Of a stretch of DNA of 64,000 nucleotides, positions 21,640-34,169 are shown piece by piece. The position numbers and the translations under genes are program-made. The notes beneath the pieces were generated by a model, which saw only the letters and a list, made by a program, of their open reading frames with translations, was not told the DNA's origin and made no database searches. The first letter of the stretch is position 1. Each line of letters starts with the position of its first letter. This DNA comes from Gymnothorax reevesii (Eukaryota; Chordata; Actinopteri; Anguilliformes; Muraenidae). The DNA is taken from positions 65,987,876 to 66,051,875 of the forward strand of contig CM056576.1 in assembly GCA_029721435.1 (NCBI GenBank), read 5' to 3'.

Positions 21640-22891
21640 ACGCAACTGCATTTTGCCCCTCTGGATACTGATGAGGATGGTGAGAGAAGCAGGAAAATCC
21701 CCAAGAATCACTGAGAATGAATTGCAGGCCTTGGTGGCATCTTGGGGTCACCAGGTCTCAAAAAGCACCATCATTCAGAGTAGTGCACAACTGTCTATAG
21801 CGCTACAGGGTTGCAAATTGGGAAGGGACTGCAGGGAAGGGAATATAATAATTGCCTTGTTCGTTGCTCAAGCGCCTCTTGTTGGCCAGACGGGCGCTCG
21901 TCAGGAAGATCCAAAGTCTGTTCATGTCCGGGTATCCTCCGCCCTCATTCTGAACTTGCGAAGATTCAGCCAATGAGTGTATAAGAAGCAGTGGATGACA
22001 GGCGAGTGCTTCGGAGGAGAGCCACCGAACTGTCTTCGCTCTCCTGAGTTGGCAGCAAGGGGTTGCATTCGAGCAAGACTTATACATAGTTCACCAAATG
22101 GCATTCCAGATTTGGATGGGATTGGTGATACCAAATTAAAAAAAAAGCGCCATCAGGCTCCATCTCCACTACCACAGGCTCTTTGGAAGGGTAGCCAGAA
22201 CAAAGCCTTTTCTGACCAGAGGTCATGGAAGCAAGCGCTTGGAATCTGCCAAAAGTAATTTAAATCATGACTGGAACAAGATGCTTTTGTCAGATAAGAA
22301 CAAAATTGCATGTTTCAGTAAGAAACAACAATGGCATTTTTGGCATTGAAACAAAGATGCATATATTGAGAAGCACCCAGGGGGAAATATGATGGTGGGT
22401 CAGTCATGTTTTGGAGCTGTTTTAAGTCGAGAGGTCCAAGGGAATTGCCTAAGATTAATGGCATAAAGAATTCCACCTAGTATCTGGATATCGCGGCAGG
22501 CAATCTGTTTGCCTCCGTCGGAAGGCTGGGACTTGGCCATAGGTGGACTTTCCTACAAGACAATGATCTAAAGCATGCCTCGATATCCACACAGAAATGG
22601 TCCTGTGACAACAAAATCAAGGTTCTGCAATGGTCATCTCAGTCGCCAGACCTCAATGCATTTGAAAATCTGTGGGCTTTGTTGAAGAGGGCAGTTGATA
22701 AACACAAACCCAAGAATGTGAAGGATCTTGAAAGGATCTGGTTAGAGAAATGGTCCAAAATCTCCCCAAATATGTGCCTTGGCCGTGTCAAAAATTACAG
22801 GAAAAGACTCCATGCTGTTATCCTTTCCAGAGGTGGTTGCACTAAGTACTACATGATGAGTGCCAATGATTATGAAACCTTGAATCATTGA
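21640..22891 (+). pseudogene. Tc1-like family C transposase (broken)
   Basis: The N-terminal piece reads RMVREAGKSPRITENELQAL and VSKSTI, the second helix-turn-helix region of Tc1 transposases, before the SINE. After it, LLSDKNKI stands where the first catalytic aspartate block is expected. FLQDNDLKHAS (near 22553-22585) has the second aspartate, and QSPDLNAFENLWALLK (near 22640-22685) has the glutamate. The final open piece, 22679-22891, is the C-terminal tail ending in a stop near 22889. Several frame changes and the SINE prevent expression. Confidence 0.8.
21774..22145 (+). mobile_element. SINE, 5'-truncated, copy 1
   Basis: Inserted in Tc1 family C with target duplication AGCACCATCA / AGCGCCATCA at 21764-21773 and 22146-22155. 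It starts at TTCAGAGTAGTG, ends in an A-rich tail, and matches copies at 23161 and 45986 through GCTCAAGCGCCTCTTGTTGG and CCTCCGCCCTCATTCTGAAC. It lacks the tRNA-like head that copy 3 has, so it is 5'-truncated. Confidence 0.85.
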
Positions 22892-23160
22892 AATTTGTAT
22901 TAAATGATTGTTATTATATTGGTAGTTTCTATTTTAATATTAATAAGGTAATGTATTTCACACGTTGGCATATTTCATTTCTCTATACTTGTTTTTATAT
23001 AAGTAAATAAAACAGTACAGGCCAAATGTTTGGAAGCAAGATGAAATTTGTACAAAAAAAAGATAATAGTTTCATTGGCATACTTTTCAACAAAATAAAC
23101 ATGAAAATTATATAAAGAGTCACTTATCAGAATACATTTTTGCTCAAATTATCAGACTCA

Positions 23161-23575
23161 TGGTTGTACCAACCGGCAGTGGTCGGCAGCTTTTTCAGAG
23201 TAGTAAACAATTGGCCATTGCGCTATAGGGTTTCAAATTGGGAAGGGACTGCCGGGAAAGGGAAATTAATAAACAGCTTTGTCCGTTGCTCAAGCGCTTC
23301 TTGTTGGCCAGACGGGCGCTTGTCAGGAAGATTCTAAGTCTGTTCATGTCCGGGTGTCCTCCGCCCTCATTCTGAACTTGCGTAGATTCAACCAATGAGT
23401 GTATAATAAGCAGTGGCTGACAGGCATGTGCTTCGGAAGAGAGCCGTGAACTGTCTTCACTCTCCTGAGTTGGCAGCAAGGGGTCGCCAACGAGCAAGCC
23501 TTGCACATCATTCAACAATTGGGCAATTTAGATTTGGGTGGGATTGGAGATGCCAAATTTATTCTTTTTTTTTTT
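23161..23575 (+). mobile_element. SINE, 5'-truncated, copy 2
   Basis: Flanked by TTATCAGACTC and TTATCAGACCC, an imperfect target duplication at about 23149-23159 and 23576-23586. The start GGCAGTGGTCGGCAGCTTTT extends slightly further 5' than copy 1. The body matches copy 1 at about 85 to 90 percent by eye. The tail is T-rich at 23562-23575. Confidence 0.82.
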
Positions 23576-23586
23576 TTATCAGACCC

Positions 23587-26500
23587 CATATTACTAGGCC
23601 CATGGTCCTAGTGCTCACCGGATTGCCGTTGGCATTTGGTGGGCTGTAAACCATAACATAATGACATAAAGTGAATGATGCAAACTGATTTGTTTTTTAC
23701 TTTTCACTGAAGTTGTGACTCTCACAAATCTTCACAACCCAAAAACTAAGCCCCTCCTTTCTTTTTTTTTTACATTTATTCAAGCAATGGCTTGGTAACA
23801 TCAATGTGTACAGTACCTAAAGGTAAATAGAGGAAAATGGTGCATATCAATGAAAGAAAAGTGTAATCATGCAGTAAATACATCCCAAAATCCATAGGCT
23901 TCATTCTGGTTTTTAACAAAGGCATTGTGAACAGAAACTTGAAGTTGCTTCCAAATTTTTTCTTTTTTTAAGGCATAGTACCACTATATGTTACCATGGG
24001 TAGAACATCCAAGTTTTCTCTTTTCCTTCATTAAACCCGATGCAGTCTTGAACAAAAGTGCCAAACATCAAAGGGCATGAGAAATTCTTCAGGAAAAAAC
24101 TTGACTGGCATCAGTATCTTTTGGCTATGTGCTGAAAGGAGCCAAGCAAATGAAAACAGAATCGTCTCCTATTAACCTAAGAAAAGTATACCTATTCCCG
24201 TTTACTTTGCTTGATTAGCAATCAAATGGTGGATTTGTTTACTCTTTAAGTTGAATAAGTAGTGCTGTTTATTAAGACAACACAAACGATGCAGATTTGC
24301 ATGAACACAATTGCCACTGCCAAGCCATGTCCTGCGACTGTGATTATTCATATCTTACATTCACATTTCATTCGCTTTTCAGAATGTTTTCCACCTTGTG
24401 TATTTTTTAGACGCTTAAAATCTGGGGTGATCTTATAACAAATCTGTTTTAAATTAATCTTGAATAATGTCCTAAAATGCTTCAATGAGAGATGTAATTC
24501 AAGTTTTTTATTTTTACTAATTATTCAAATTATTGGCATTCTTTCAATTTAACACCGTAGCCCAGTTAGGTTTGTCTGCTTTTCACCATCACATCTTAAT
24601 CGCTACTGAAATTTCTTGATTGTTATTTAGGCCATGTACACGGGAGCAGATTTAGGGAAGGGCAGAGCACTTGCAATTAGAGAAATCTAAACTCAGGCTT
24701 CTTCCCTACGCCATTTTACACCATTTAAGCCGCTTCAGGTGTGTATGTTTCAAGAAATTTCGCGCAACTGCCTATACACCCCATGACTGTAAGTGGTCTC
24801 ATTACACTTTAAAAAAAACCTTTTTTAAAGGAATTCCAAAATTTGGAATTACTGAGAAATGTTTTATGGTTTTATAAGATAGTAATACTTTTATTGACTA
24901 CAGTACCCTCAAAATAATTCATAAAAGATATAGCCAAGAAATGTTAGAATATAAAAAATTATGATTAATTTTGAAATAATTGTTTTTATGAAGTTTCATT
25001 TTGGTTTTAAAATGGCCAAAATGAAACTGCATTCTCTTCTAAATTCGTCAGTCAATTTGTCAGTTGTCTTTGTTAATGAGGCATTCCATGCATAATATGG
25101 CATTACAAAGAACTCAAACGAAGATGTGCTTTGCTGTCTTGAAAGAAGAGCACAAACTTCGTCTTGTCTTGGTAGAAAATGGAAGAGACAAATGTGCAAC
25201 TGTACATGAGGACATGTTCATCAGAGTTCCTCATCTGAGAAACACAGACCTCAGTGGTCGTTGGTTTACAGTGCAGTTAAGTAGCATCCACCAAACATGT
25301 TGGCATACTGGTCTAATAAGTACAGTCTGAAAGAAAAGCTCTGACACTGGCAAACAAGAATATGAGCTTAAAATGAACAAAAGACTGCAATGACTGGACT
25401 GGGATAATGTCAGCAAGGCCTATAAGGCCAGCATTCCGCAGTTGGCTCTTTACGGTTGCAGACCCTCATGCCAGACAAGCATTGTCAAACAACACTGCTA
25501 GCTGAGGACGTTTGGGGCCTCTGTTTCTTAGTTTTAGTTTCTTATATACTTGTCCATGTATTTGCAAATTTTTATTAGGGGTGTAAATATTTCTCTACCT
25601 AACCGGATTAACATGCAGTTTTGCAATGCGTGTTGGCAACTACCTCTTTTATCTCAACAGTCCATTAGTTGAGCTATGAAGTCGCTGCTTGCAGTGCACA
25701 AAATACATGCAGCTAGGGTAAAGGAATTATTGGTACTGTAGCAGATGGTCTAAAGGGCCCAGGCTTGTGCTGCAAGGTGAGGCAGTCCCTGTTGGCTACA
25801 ACCCTTCCTCCCAAAATTAATTCTGTATCCAAGCATGCAATGTGCTGTAGAGCTCCTGTGTTCACTTTCAGCACTGTTATGGTCACAATTCTATACTGGG
25901 CCATGGGGGGAGTTTTGACGAATGTTGCTATTTTATAAGTTTAAGTGTCCCTATTTTATGTGACTTTTCGTTGGTCATTCTTGTATTCTTGAAGTCTGCT
26001 ACAAAAGCTTTAAATGGTTTAAAAAAAACAAGTGTGATGTGATTGGTCAACTTGATCACTCACTTGTGATTGATCCATCATTCGCGCGTGTGTAGGGAAA
26101 TATCATGTCCCTTACCAAAAATGGATTCCGCCCCATAGTGCAAAATGAGCTTTATTTAAAAAAATACTGGTGTAGCCTTGTGGGCATAACCCATTTGATT
26201 CAAGGGCGTGCCAAACTATCTGCTTGGCGTGATGTCACCAATTGATGAAAAAAATGACCAGAAGCTATTGGGGTGTTTCAGTCAACTCTGGAGCAGTGTT
26301 TTTTGTGGCAGAGAGCACTTCTTCTTGAGATGACTTTGAGTTGTTTTCCGAAAGAGACTTTATAAATGCACATAAAAACGATATGATCAAGACTATGAAT
26401 TTAAAATAATGAAAAACCATAATATCATAGTACAGCTCAGACGTGATAGGTTGGTGTGTATTATTGACCAGTTTAGGGGTTTATACTGGCACTGATGGAT

Positions 26501-26661
26501 TTTGTTCCTTGTGTATTAGATTTTTGTCTTGGAAGACATGATTGACATGTAGAAGTGCTATGACCCTTATGCAGATGGATGGAATTCCTTAGCCCTGGTC
26601 TTGGGCTGTTATATCTATCCCATCACCACTTAAATATCTTTACTGTCCTCCCTCTCTCCAG
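23587..26661. other. Intron 1, last block
   Basis: About 3 kb up to the second exon with no gene. 23760-24560 is AT-rich with poly-T. 25060-25560 looks like an old interspersed repeat and is listed separately. The polypyrimidine tract TCCTCCCTCTCTCCAG directly before 26662 is the acceptor for the second exon. Confidence 0.5.
25060..25560 (+). mobile_element. Possible old interspersed repeat, unclassified
   Basis: The stretch GACTGGACTGGGATAATGTC followed by AGCAAGGCCTATAAGGCCAG and CTAGCTGAGGACGTTTGGGG resembles an interspersed sequence I recall from other fish genomes, but I cannot name it. No terminal repeats or target duplications were found. Confidence 0.25.
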
Positions 26662-26856
26662 TTCAACAGATGTATCACTTCCCAACTAATCAAGTGGTTC
26701 AGCAATTTCCGTGAATTCTACTACATCCAGATGGAGAAGTTTGCTCGTCAGGCTATCAATGATGGAGTGACTGGGGCGGAGGAAATGTGCGTCAGCCGGG
26801 ACTGTGAGCTGTACCGTGCCCTCAACATGCACTACAATAAGGCCAACGACTTTGAG
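26662..26856 (+). CDS. prox1: PROX1-type exon: homeodomain recognition helix and start of Prospero domain
   Basis: 65 codons, phase 0 at both ends, from FNRCITSQLIKWFSNFREFY to MHYNKANDFE. WFSNFREFYYIQMEK is the recognition helix of the divergent homeodomain, and RQAINDGV joins it to the Prospero domain, which packs against the homeodomain as one unit. The acceptor CCAG ends at 26661 and the donor GTACGA begins at 26857. The variable segment reads TGAEEMCVSRDCELYRALN, where PROX1 orthologues I recall have T(S/G)(T/A)E(E/D)LS(I/V)(T)RD. Unusual here are methionine and cysteine at EEMC. The match to PROX1 is much better than to PROX2. Confidence 0.97.
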
Positions 26857-29800
26857 GTACGACTCTACCTAAGATCTACTTTGAATTTGGCGGAGGTGAG
26901 GGGAAGATGGTGTCAATAGAAGAGGGCGACCTTTTTCATGACATTTTCTACCTTGTTACAAACAAGTATTTTGTACTTTTTTTGTATTTGTAGCAAACTT
27001 AGTTACAAGAAGGAGTCAATTTTCTGTCTGTAACAAACTAAATTTTTGGAAGGTGACACGGGAGACTTTCAAGCAGTGGCAGCTGGTGACCTGAAAACAC
27101 GTGAAGCAGAGAATATCTTTGAAGATAATGATTGCGCTTGAGCTGTTTTTGATAATTCATTTAACATTACATAAACTGCAAAGACACTCAACATTTCCAA
27201 GTGTTGCTAGTTTTCTACCTTAAGATAATGCAAAAAAGTTAATGTGTCATATCAAAAATAACTGCATTTCAACCAACTTCATTCATCTGTAGACATTATT
27301 TGCTGATTTACAATCATAAAGCTAGGATTAGATAGTGTATGCTGGGCTAAGGGCAAACATGGAAGTTAACATTGTAAGTTATCTTTTTTGTAAAGTAAAT
27401 AAAACATTCTCCAACCGTTGCAAAATTGCATTAAGAGGGAAGCTGTGTGTTTAACTGCAGATGGCGTATTCATATAATTAGAAAACTTCTAAATTAAGGA
27501 AAATGATTGAAAATGGATCAAAACTGGCTATACTTGATAGTTGTGTGTGTTTTCACAGTTCATGTAATGACAATTTAAATAAATGATTGAAAACAGGTCA
27601 AGGCCATCATTATTTTCAAGGAATGTTCTGTGATTCACTAGTTTTCAGTTCACCTGCCGCCACTGGATCAAGGTTGGACCAAAGCTTGCAAGCAGCATGG
27701 GACATAATTTTTGGAGAAAAAAACAATTTATACCGTGTTTGATACAGTGGTGTGCTTTCGGCAGCATGGAAAGCCAATCATAATCTCTGCTTTCAATGCT
27801 TCATTACTCCCATTTTTGTTCACCTGACTATCTATCAGATAATTTATTTGATAAAAAATCGAAACAAACATGTTGCCTATAATGATCAAGAAATGACAAT
27901 GACAAAGCGATCCAAAACTTTCTTTTCTTCCATCTCCCATTTCAGCATTTTTAAAGCAGTGTAATTAATCAACAGATGCATTCGATTTCTTCAGAGTGTC
28001 TTAAGAATTAAAATGACTACATCTGAAGTGGTATAAATCTTTAGCAGATTAAAGCTTTGCAAAAATTTTTTCCAGATCTGCACTGGTTTATGAGCTACTA
28101 GTTCTGAATTTTTCATCGACACGTCAGCATTTTATGTCATTATTCAAGTGCATAGGAAAATGCTTGATTACTTCGTGAGGCAATGAACAACAATGCTTCA
28201 AAAAATAAAATGTCCAGTCATTCCACCAATTATTCTGAGTAACTGAGAAAATCAATGTTTGGCTGCCTATCAAGCTAGGTAAACTGTGATGGGTATAGTG
28301 TAATTAAGCAACGGAAAGTGAGGTTACTGCTGGGCTTTCATACTGTCTATGGCACGACACTGAAACAATATGTCCTGCAGCACATTGAGGTAGTCAAGAA
28401 AGATTCTGAGATGTCCAGTCTCTGTCCACCATGCTTTTTTGGCAGTTCTGAGGAGAGTTATGCAGAATGCATACTGTATTGCTCTAAGGCACCACTGTGG
28501 GCTCAAGAGTCATTGTCGAAAAGAATGTGCATTACTCCTATTAAGTACCTTAGACAACTGAACATGGAGACAGCGGCAGTTGAACAGCAAAACATTCTTG
28601 TGTTTTCAGTGCAAATAAAGTCCTTGCCCCTTTTAATTTGAATAAGTCAGGGTAAGGTTTATGACTGGGTTCAGGTTGGGTATGTGGGTGGGTTGGGCCC
28701 ACAAAGGCACATTTTACCTGGAAGCTTCACGGATCAATGCCATTTACATATATAAATGTACAATTTGCAAGCTCAAAGAAGAAAGCGGCCATGAATAAGA
28801 CTTTTGTTGGCTGAGGAGTCCTGTTGGGTGGGAGGAGGGAGCTTAGCTTTGGAAAAATTTTGCATATCAAGGGTGGCTGCAGGTGTCTAGGCAGGTAGAT
28901 GCGAGATGCGATTAGCACCCCGGCGCAAGAGAATTTGCCAAGCAATGCAAATTTCTCGAAAAACCAACTTGGCTAGAATGATTTTTTTTTTTTTCTCCCT
29001 TCCCGCTCTGGTGTGCTGCTTGTCTGCCATGACTAGACATATCTCAGCTCTGTGGCGTTTGGAGCATGGGACGGAGATATGCTCCCATCCCCCCCAAAGG
29101 GCCACTTACTTGGATTTTCAGTGAATTCTCCCATTTCCACCTGTCAAACAGTGCCTGCGCAGAGGCAGGAAACTGGAACCGCAAGCCGATTCAGCAACTT
29201 GCACTTTTGCCAAATTTAGCATCATCAAAGTTCCTTCCACCTTGGTCGTGTCTCTAGAATGAATATGTCCTCTGTTTTGCTGATCTTTTGATGTTAATCT
29301 GGTCTGTCATTGTGCACCAGCAGAATGCTCTCTCCTCCTTTGAGATGTCTGTTGTTTTTTTCTTTTCCTTCTGCTGCCTTACATCTTTCATCCTCTTCAA
29401 ATTTGTCTCTTCCCCTCTGCACCCCTCCCTCTGGCCCCTGCCCATTACAAACTTTTAATGGCGTAATTGTCGCATTCCCTTTGGCGGAATGAGCACAATC
29501 TGTAATTAATGAAACTTCATTAATTACCTTTGCCGCGGTTGCATCTCTCACCCGCTCTATGCTTCCTTTCATCCTCTGCAACCTTCCACCCGCCCCCATC
29601 CCCCCCCCCACCCGTCACACGCACACACTTTCGTAAGATAGTTTGTAATTACCAACTGTTCCAACTTGGTAACCATTAACCATTCCGATGTGATGTGAAC
29701 ACGGGGACAAAAGGGGAAAGCTTGTATTGCAGGCACTAATGACTGGGAAGTGAACTGTGCTCTGTTGTTATAGGGAACTACTTCGCCAATAAAGTTTTCT

Positions 29801-32343
29801 TAGAAATGGCATAATGTACTCTCTTCAGTATTCATAGTCTAGTAACAGGCACTGTTGGGGAGTAAACGTGCGTGTATGGATGTTTGTGCGTGTCCGCCTG
29901 TGTGCAGGCATTCATGCTTGGATGCATTACTGCTTCCTGGCCAACTGGAGCAGGTGACACAATACAATATGTACGGGAGAGAGGGAAGCGTTGTTATTTA
30001 ACTGTTAGACATGCTGCACTTGTTTTCATGATTTGAAAACAATTGCGGTTCTCTGTAATTCTGCTCTCTCGCTGCAGATAAGTGAGGTTTACATTGATAA
30101 AGAAGGATTTGCTGCTAAATTAAATGAAAAACTAGCAGTCAAAAATGTGTACTGAATATGTAGAGCAGGCAAGTTAGATTTTGTAGGCTTGTTGCGATAT
30201 ATTTCTCTGTAATGAGTCTGATGGGTCTCAAAACCTGGAAACTTCTCTATGTCACCTGCGTATCGGACTTCTCCTGGCTTTCAGGAAAAAGAGGAGGTGG
30301 AGGGTGTGGAGAGGAGGATAAAAAGACATTTTTATGATGGCTCAGGAATGGTTTCATGTTTCCCTCGGAAAATACTTCAATGCTCCTCTATCAAGCCTTC
30401 CTGTCCATGGAAACCCCTGTTCTCCTCACCTCCATCTATTCAACCCCTGCTGTCATCCCTAAGGCTCCACCCCTCTCTTCACCACGGCTGTAAAGCACTT
30501 TTACGCACAGGAATATAAAGGATATTCCTGAGGCGGCTTTGCATTTGTGTGGCAAACTGTGCAAAGGTTGCACTATCACATGCAGTACGCATCATTTTCC
30601 AAATATAGACAGTATAGAAGCTTTATAGATATGATGCTTGCATCCTGTTAGATTGTATCCTCTGCGTCTTTCTCTCTTTCACTCTGTTTGCTCTGTTTCT
30701 TTGTCTATATATCTCTCATCTCTTTAGTACTTAGGAACATCCTCTTCAGTGTGACTTACCCCAAAGGCCTTCATAATTAATTGGGCTTCTGAGATGCAAA
30801 AGTTCAAAATGGGGGGCCTCCAGTGCCAGTGCCTTTCACCTGACATTCATCTCCCCTTAGCTTTGTCTTTCTCCCTACATTCTTTCCGCTCTTCTCAGAG
30901 TAGAAAGGAGATTATGTACTTGAGTCCTGGGAGTCATGCTGTGATAGCAAAGATCACTTTCCATGACTATTGGCCACTGCGGGTCAAAACATTTCATTTA
31001 TTGCAGACTACTAAGTTGTAGAATGTCTGACGATGTTTGCTACAGTCTCTTGAGATATGTAAAACCTTGGATCCAGAGATTAATGTGACAGATATGCCCA
31101 AACAACTTGCAGCTCACTGTTAGTTTGTTCATTTATTTGTTCACTTTATTTTACCTTTACCATCTTTCTTTACTGCAGTTTTTAACCCTGAAGAATGCAA
31201 TCATTTTTTTTTTTAAGCAAATTTCCTTCCAAGCTAAAATGCTTACTGTTCTTGAACCACTTTGACCACAGGCATAATCATGGTCTCATTTCAAAGGTGA
31301 CAGTCAGTGGATTGCTCTCAAATAGTCAGTACTGCCGAGAATATTTACCCAAATTGAGTTACAAGTTTTTGTTAGCAAGAGAAAGATTTATGCTTTCTTC
31401 TGGCCCAGTGGTGGAGTGATTTAGCCTCTTCTGCCTTGAAAAATAATACAGCCACAGCTAGATGCCTAACCAACAGCAGATTCAAATCTTATGTTCATGT
31501 AACCAAAAATGAATATTTTATGATTTTAGTTTTTCTGGGTTATGTTCGTGCGTGTTTTAACAGACAATTTTGGAGAGTCCAAATTTTTGCGCGTTCTTAG
31601 CAGCGTTCACATTTGCTTTTACAACAGTTTTACACCCTCCTTCAATCAGGTGTCCTTTCTGATATGTAGCTAAATTTTTTACCCCATTATACCCCTCTGA
31701 TTCCCTGCACTGAAATGTGATCGTATATGCATAGTAAAGCCACTTCCAAAACTCCTTTACTTCATCAACAAAATCCCCCCCCTTGTCAGAAACCATTACT
31801 TCTTATAAAAATTACCCCCTTGGCTACCACGCACTGTTATAAATTGGCACCTTTTTGCTTGGTAATTTAACTGGACCCTTTTTTGCCAGTGATTTTAACT
31901 GTGATTTTACAATAAGTTTATAATGGAGTTCCGTGTCTTGAGTGTAAACCACAGTTAAATGTGCGCAGGACTCCACTTACATATAAAATAGCCAGGAAAC
32001 AATGCGTTAATTTAACTGTTAAATTCAGTCAGTTTATGACAGTGTATGCATCCATCTTTTGGAAGTTTCAGACGACTGGTGGTTCACGTAAACTAAAAGA
32101 ATTTGAATTTCCCTTTCTATTGGAGTGAGGGCTGTAAGGCTAAAACACTTACTGTTCTGTTAATTCAGCACAAAATATCTAGTGGATGCACTTATTTTGT
32201 TCCTATGGGGGTACAATTTAGAGCACTGCATCATGAGGGGGAAAAAAAGCTAAATGCAGTGAAATTCGCAAAGATGCACAGCAACTACTTCGATGTCAAA
32301 GTGGATTTAGTGACGTTTCTCCATGCTTGCTTGTTTTGCAGAA
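26857..32343. other. Intron 2, first block, no gene seen
   Basis: 5.5 kb, mostly low in recognisable repeats. It includes a possible enhancer core at 29473-29527, C-rich and T-rich tracts near 28980 and 29380-29610, and AT-rich sequence elsewhere. Open frames here have no family signatures. Confidence 0.5.
29440..29550. promoter_or_regulatory. Candidate intronic enhancer core: paired TEAD-like sites and TAATTA palindrome
   Basis: CATTCC at 29473-29478 and GGAATG at 29486-29491 are mirror-image M-CAT (TEAD-type) hexamers. A palindrome at 29502-29527 has perfect 12-base arms (GTAATTAATGAA and its complement) around AC, placing two TAATTA homeodomain sites face to face. The surrounding sequence is not repeat-like. 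Developmental regulator genes such as PROX1 commonly have conserved elements in large introns. Binding and conservation are inference. Confidence 0.4.
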
Positions 32344-33754
32344 TAAAAACCCATTTCCAGAAAAGGTGTGATGCTGTGTAAAATGTAAATTAAAACAATG
32401 CAAATTAAACCCTATATTTAATCTAAAATGGTTTAAAGATGATATATCAAATGTCTAAACTGAGAATTTTATTGTTTTTTGAATTTGATCCCAGCAACAT
32501 GTTTCAAAAACGCTGGGACAAGGGCAACAAGATTTGAAATGTTTCATAATGCTAATAAAATGCACCTTGTGAAACATCTCACTGCTAATTAGATTAATTG
32601 GCAGTGACATGAATGGGTATGAAAAGAACATCTCAGAGAGGCAGAGTCTTTCAGAAGATGGTGAGGGATTCACCACGCTGTGACAGACTGCATGGGAAAA
32701 TTGTTCAACAATTTTTCTGAATGAAATTGCCAAGAAACTGCGATATCTGTATGCAAGGGACAAGTCCAAAAACCAATACTGAATGGCTGTGATCCTCAGG
32801 GCCTCAGGTGGCATTGCATTATAAACAAACAGGACAGTTCAGCAACACTTCTAAAAATCATTCTCACTGAGCACAATTTGTTACTGCATCCATTAATGCA
32901 AATTAAAGCTTTTCTATATAAAGAAAAAAAACATAAATAAACAAGATCCAGAAATGCTGCCACCTTCTCTGGGCCTAAGCTCATTTATGATAATCTGAGA
33001 CGAAATGGAAAACTACCCTGTGGTTTGACCTAAAATCTCAAAATCTGAACATTTTTTTTGGAAATCAAGGAGGCCATTTTCTCTAGGCTAAGAAGGCCAG
33101 CGAACATCCAGCTTTTTATCAGTGCGCAGTTCCAAATTCAGCGTCCATGATGGTATGGGGTGCATTAGTGCACGTGGCATGGGTAGCTTGCACATCTGTG
33201 AAGACGGCAGTAATGCTGAACAATATATACAGGGTTTGGAGCAACGTATACTGCCATCCAGACATTTTTTTTTGGTAAAGCTTTGCTTATTTCAACTAGA
33301 GAATGTCAAACCACATTATGCGCTTTAGAACATCATGGATTTGTGTTTAAAAAAAAGCCCAGGTGCTAAACTGGCCTGCCTGCAGTCGAGAGGGGATACC
33401 CATTGAAAAATTTGGCGCATTATGAAATGACAAATGCGACAGAAGAGTCTGCAAAATTGTTAAGAAGCTGAAATATAAAATTGAGCAAGTATGAGACAAC
33501 ATTTTGTTTTCAAAAATACAGTAATTGGTCTCTTCAGTTCCAAAACACTTACAGGGTGCTGTTGAAAGAAGAAATGATTTAACAAAGTGGTAAACGTGGC
33601 CCGGTCAATTTCAGTTTCTCAGTTTCAACATTTGATATGTTGTCTTTGAACTATTTTCAATTCATTATCAAGTTTCACTGATTTGCCAATCATTGCAGTC
33701 TCTTTTTATTTACATTTTACAAAATGTCTCTACTTTTCTGGTTACAAAGTTGTA
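32344..33754 (+). mobile_element. Tc1-like family A, copy 3 (old, both ends recognisable)
   Basis: The left end decays to AAAACCCATTTCCAGAAAAG, followed by ATGCTGTGTAAAATGTAAAT. The right end, inverted, reads TACAACTTTGTAACCAGAAA, consistent with a worn form of the family end. CTCAGTTTCAACATTTGATATG near 33616-33638 matches the inner right repeat of the other copies. Transposase blocks survive weakly, for example SVHDGMGCISARGMGSLHI and EQRILPSRHFF near 33150-33275, and LENVKPH in place of QQDNAKPH. It is the most diverged copy. Confidence 0.7.
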
Positions 33755-34169
33755 TAATAGGTTTTTATGTTTGACCCGTTACCAAGATAAGAATGATTTG
33801 ACAAATCTGAGTAATGCAATACGATTGAACCCATGTGACTGCTTTGTTAGGCTGAGGGTTGTTATGACACACAATTTTAAATAATATTTTCATTCTTGTA
33901 TTCGCACCATTAAATGGTTTGAATGCAGAGTCCTCATTTGTTCAAACAATGTATTTACACAATGTAGCATAATATTTTAACAGTATAAAAATACAATTAG
34001 ACTGATGGCCCACCCTTGGGCAGGTGCTTGGGAAAGGGTTAATACATTATTTTCTGTTTTGTCTGTTTTTTGTTCTCTGATGTTGCAATTTTCATCTGAA
34101 CTGGGCCAGTGAGCGAGCCAGTCATCATGAGTAAAGTTCCTCTGTTTACTTACAAACAAACCATATATA

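Larger units (their letters stand above)
20607..23010 (+). mobile_element. Tc1-like family C, interrupted, right end truncated
   Basis: After TA the left end reads CAGTGGGCTCAAAAAGTGCT, and the inverted form of its inner part (GTATTTC, CAC, then ATTT) recurs near 22955-22985. The outermost right end is missing. The transposase relic lies at about 21640-22890. Two insertions break it: an unclassified one near 20891-21376 and a SINE at 21774-22145. Confidence 0.8.

Noticed and set aside
26731..26919. Open frame running past the second PROX1 exon into the intron
   Set aside because: It is the exon read through its GTACGA donor; the residues after NDFE are intronic.
28980..29445. Overlapping frames around T-rich and C-rich tracts
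   Set aside because: Low-complexity sequence; frames on both strands and no homology signal.
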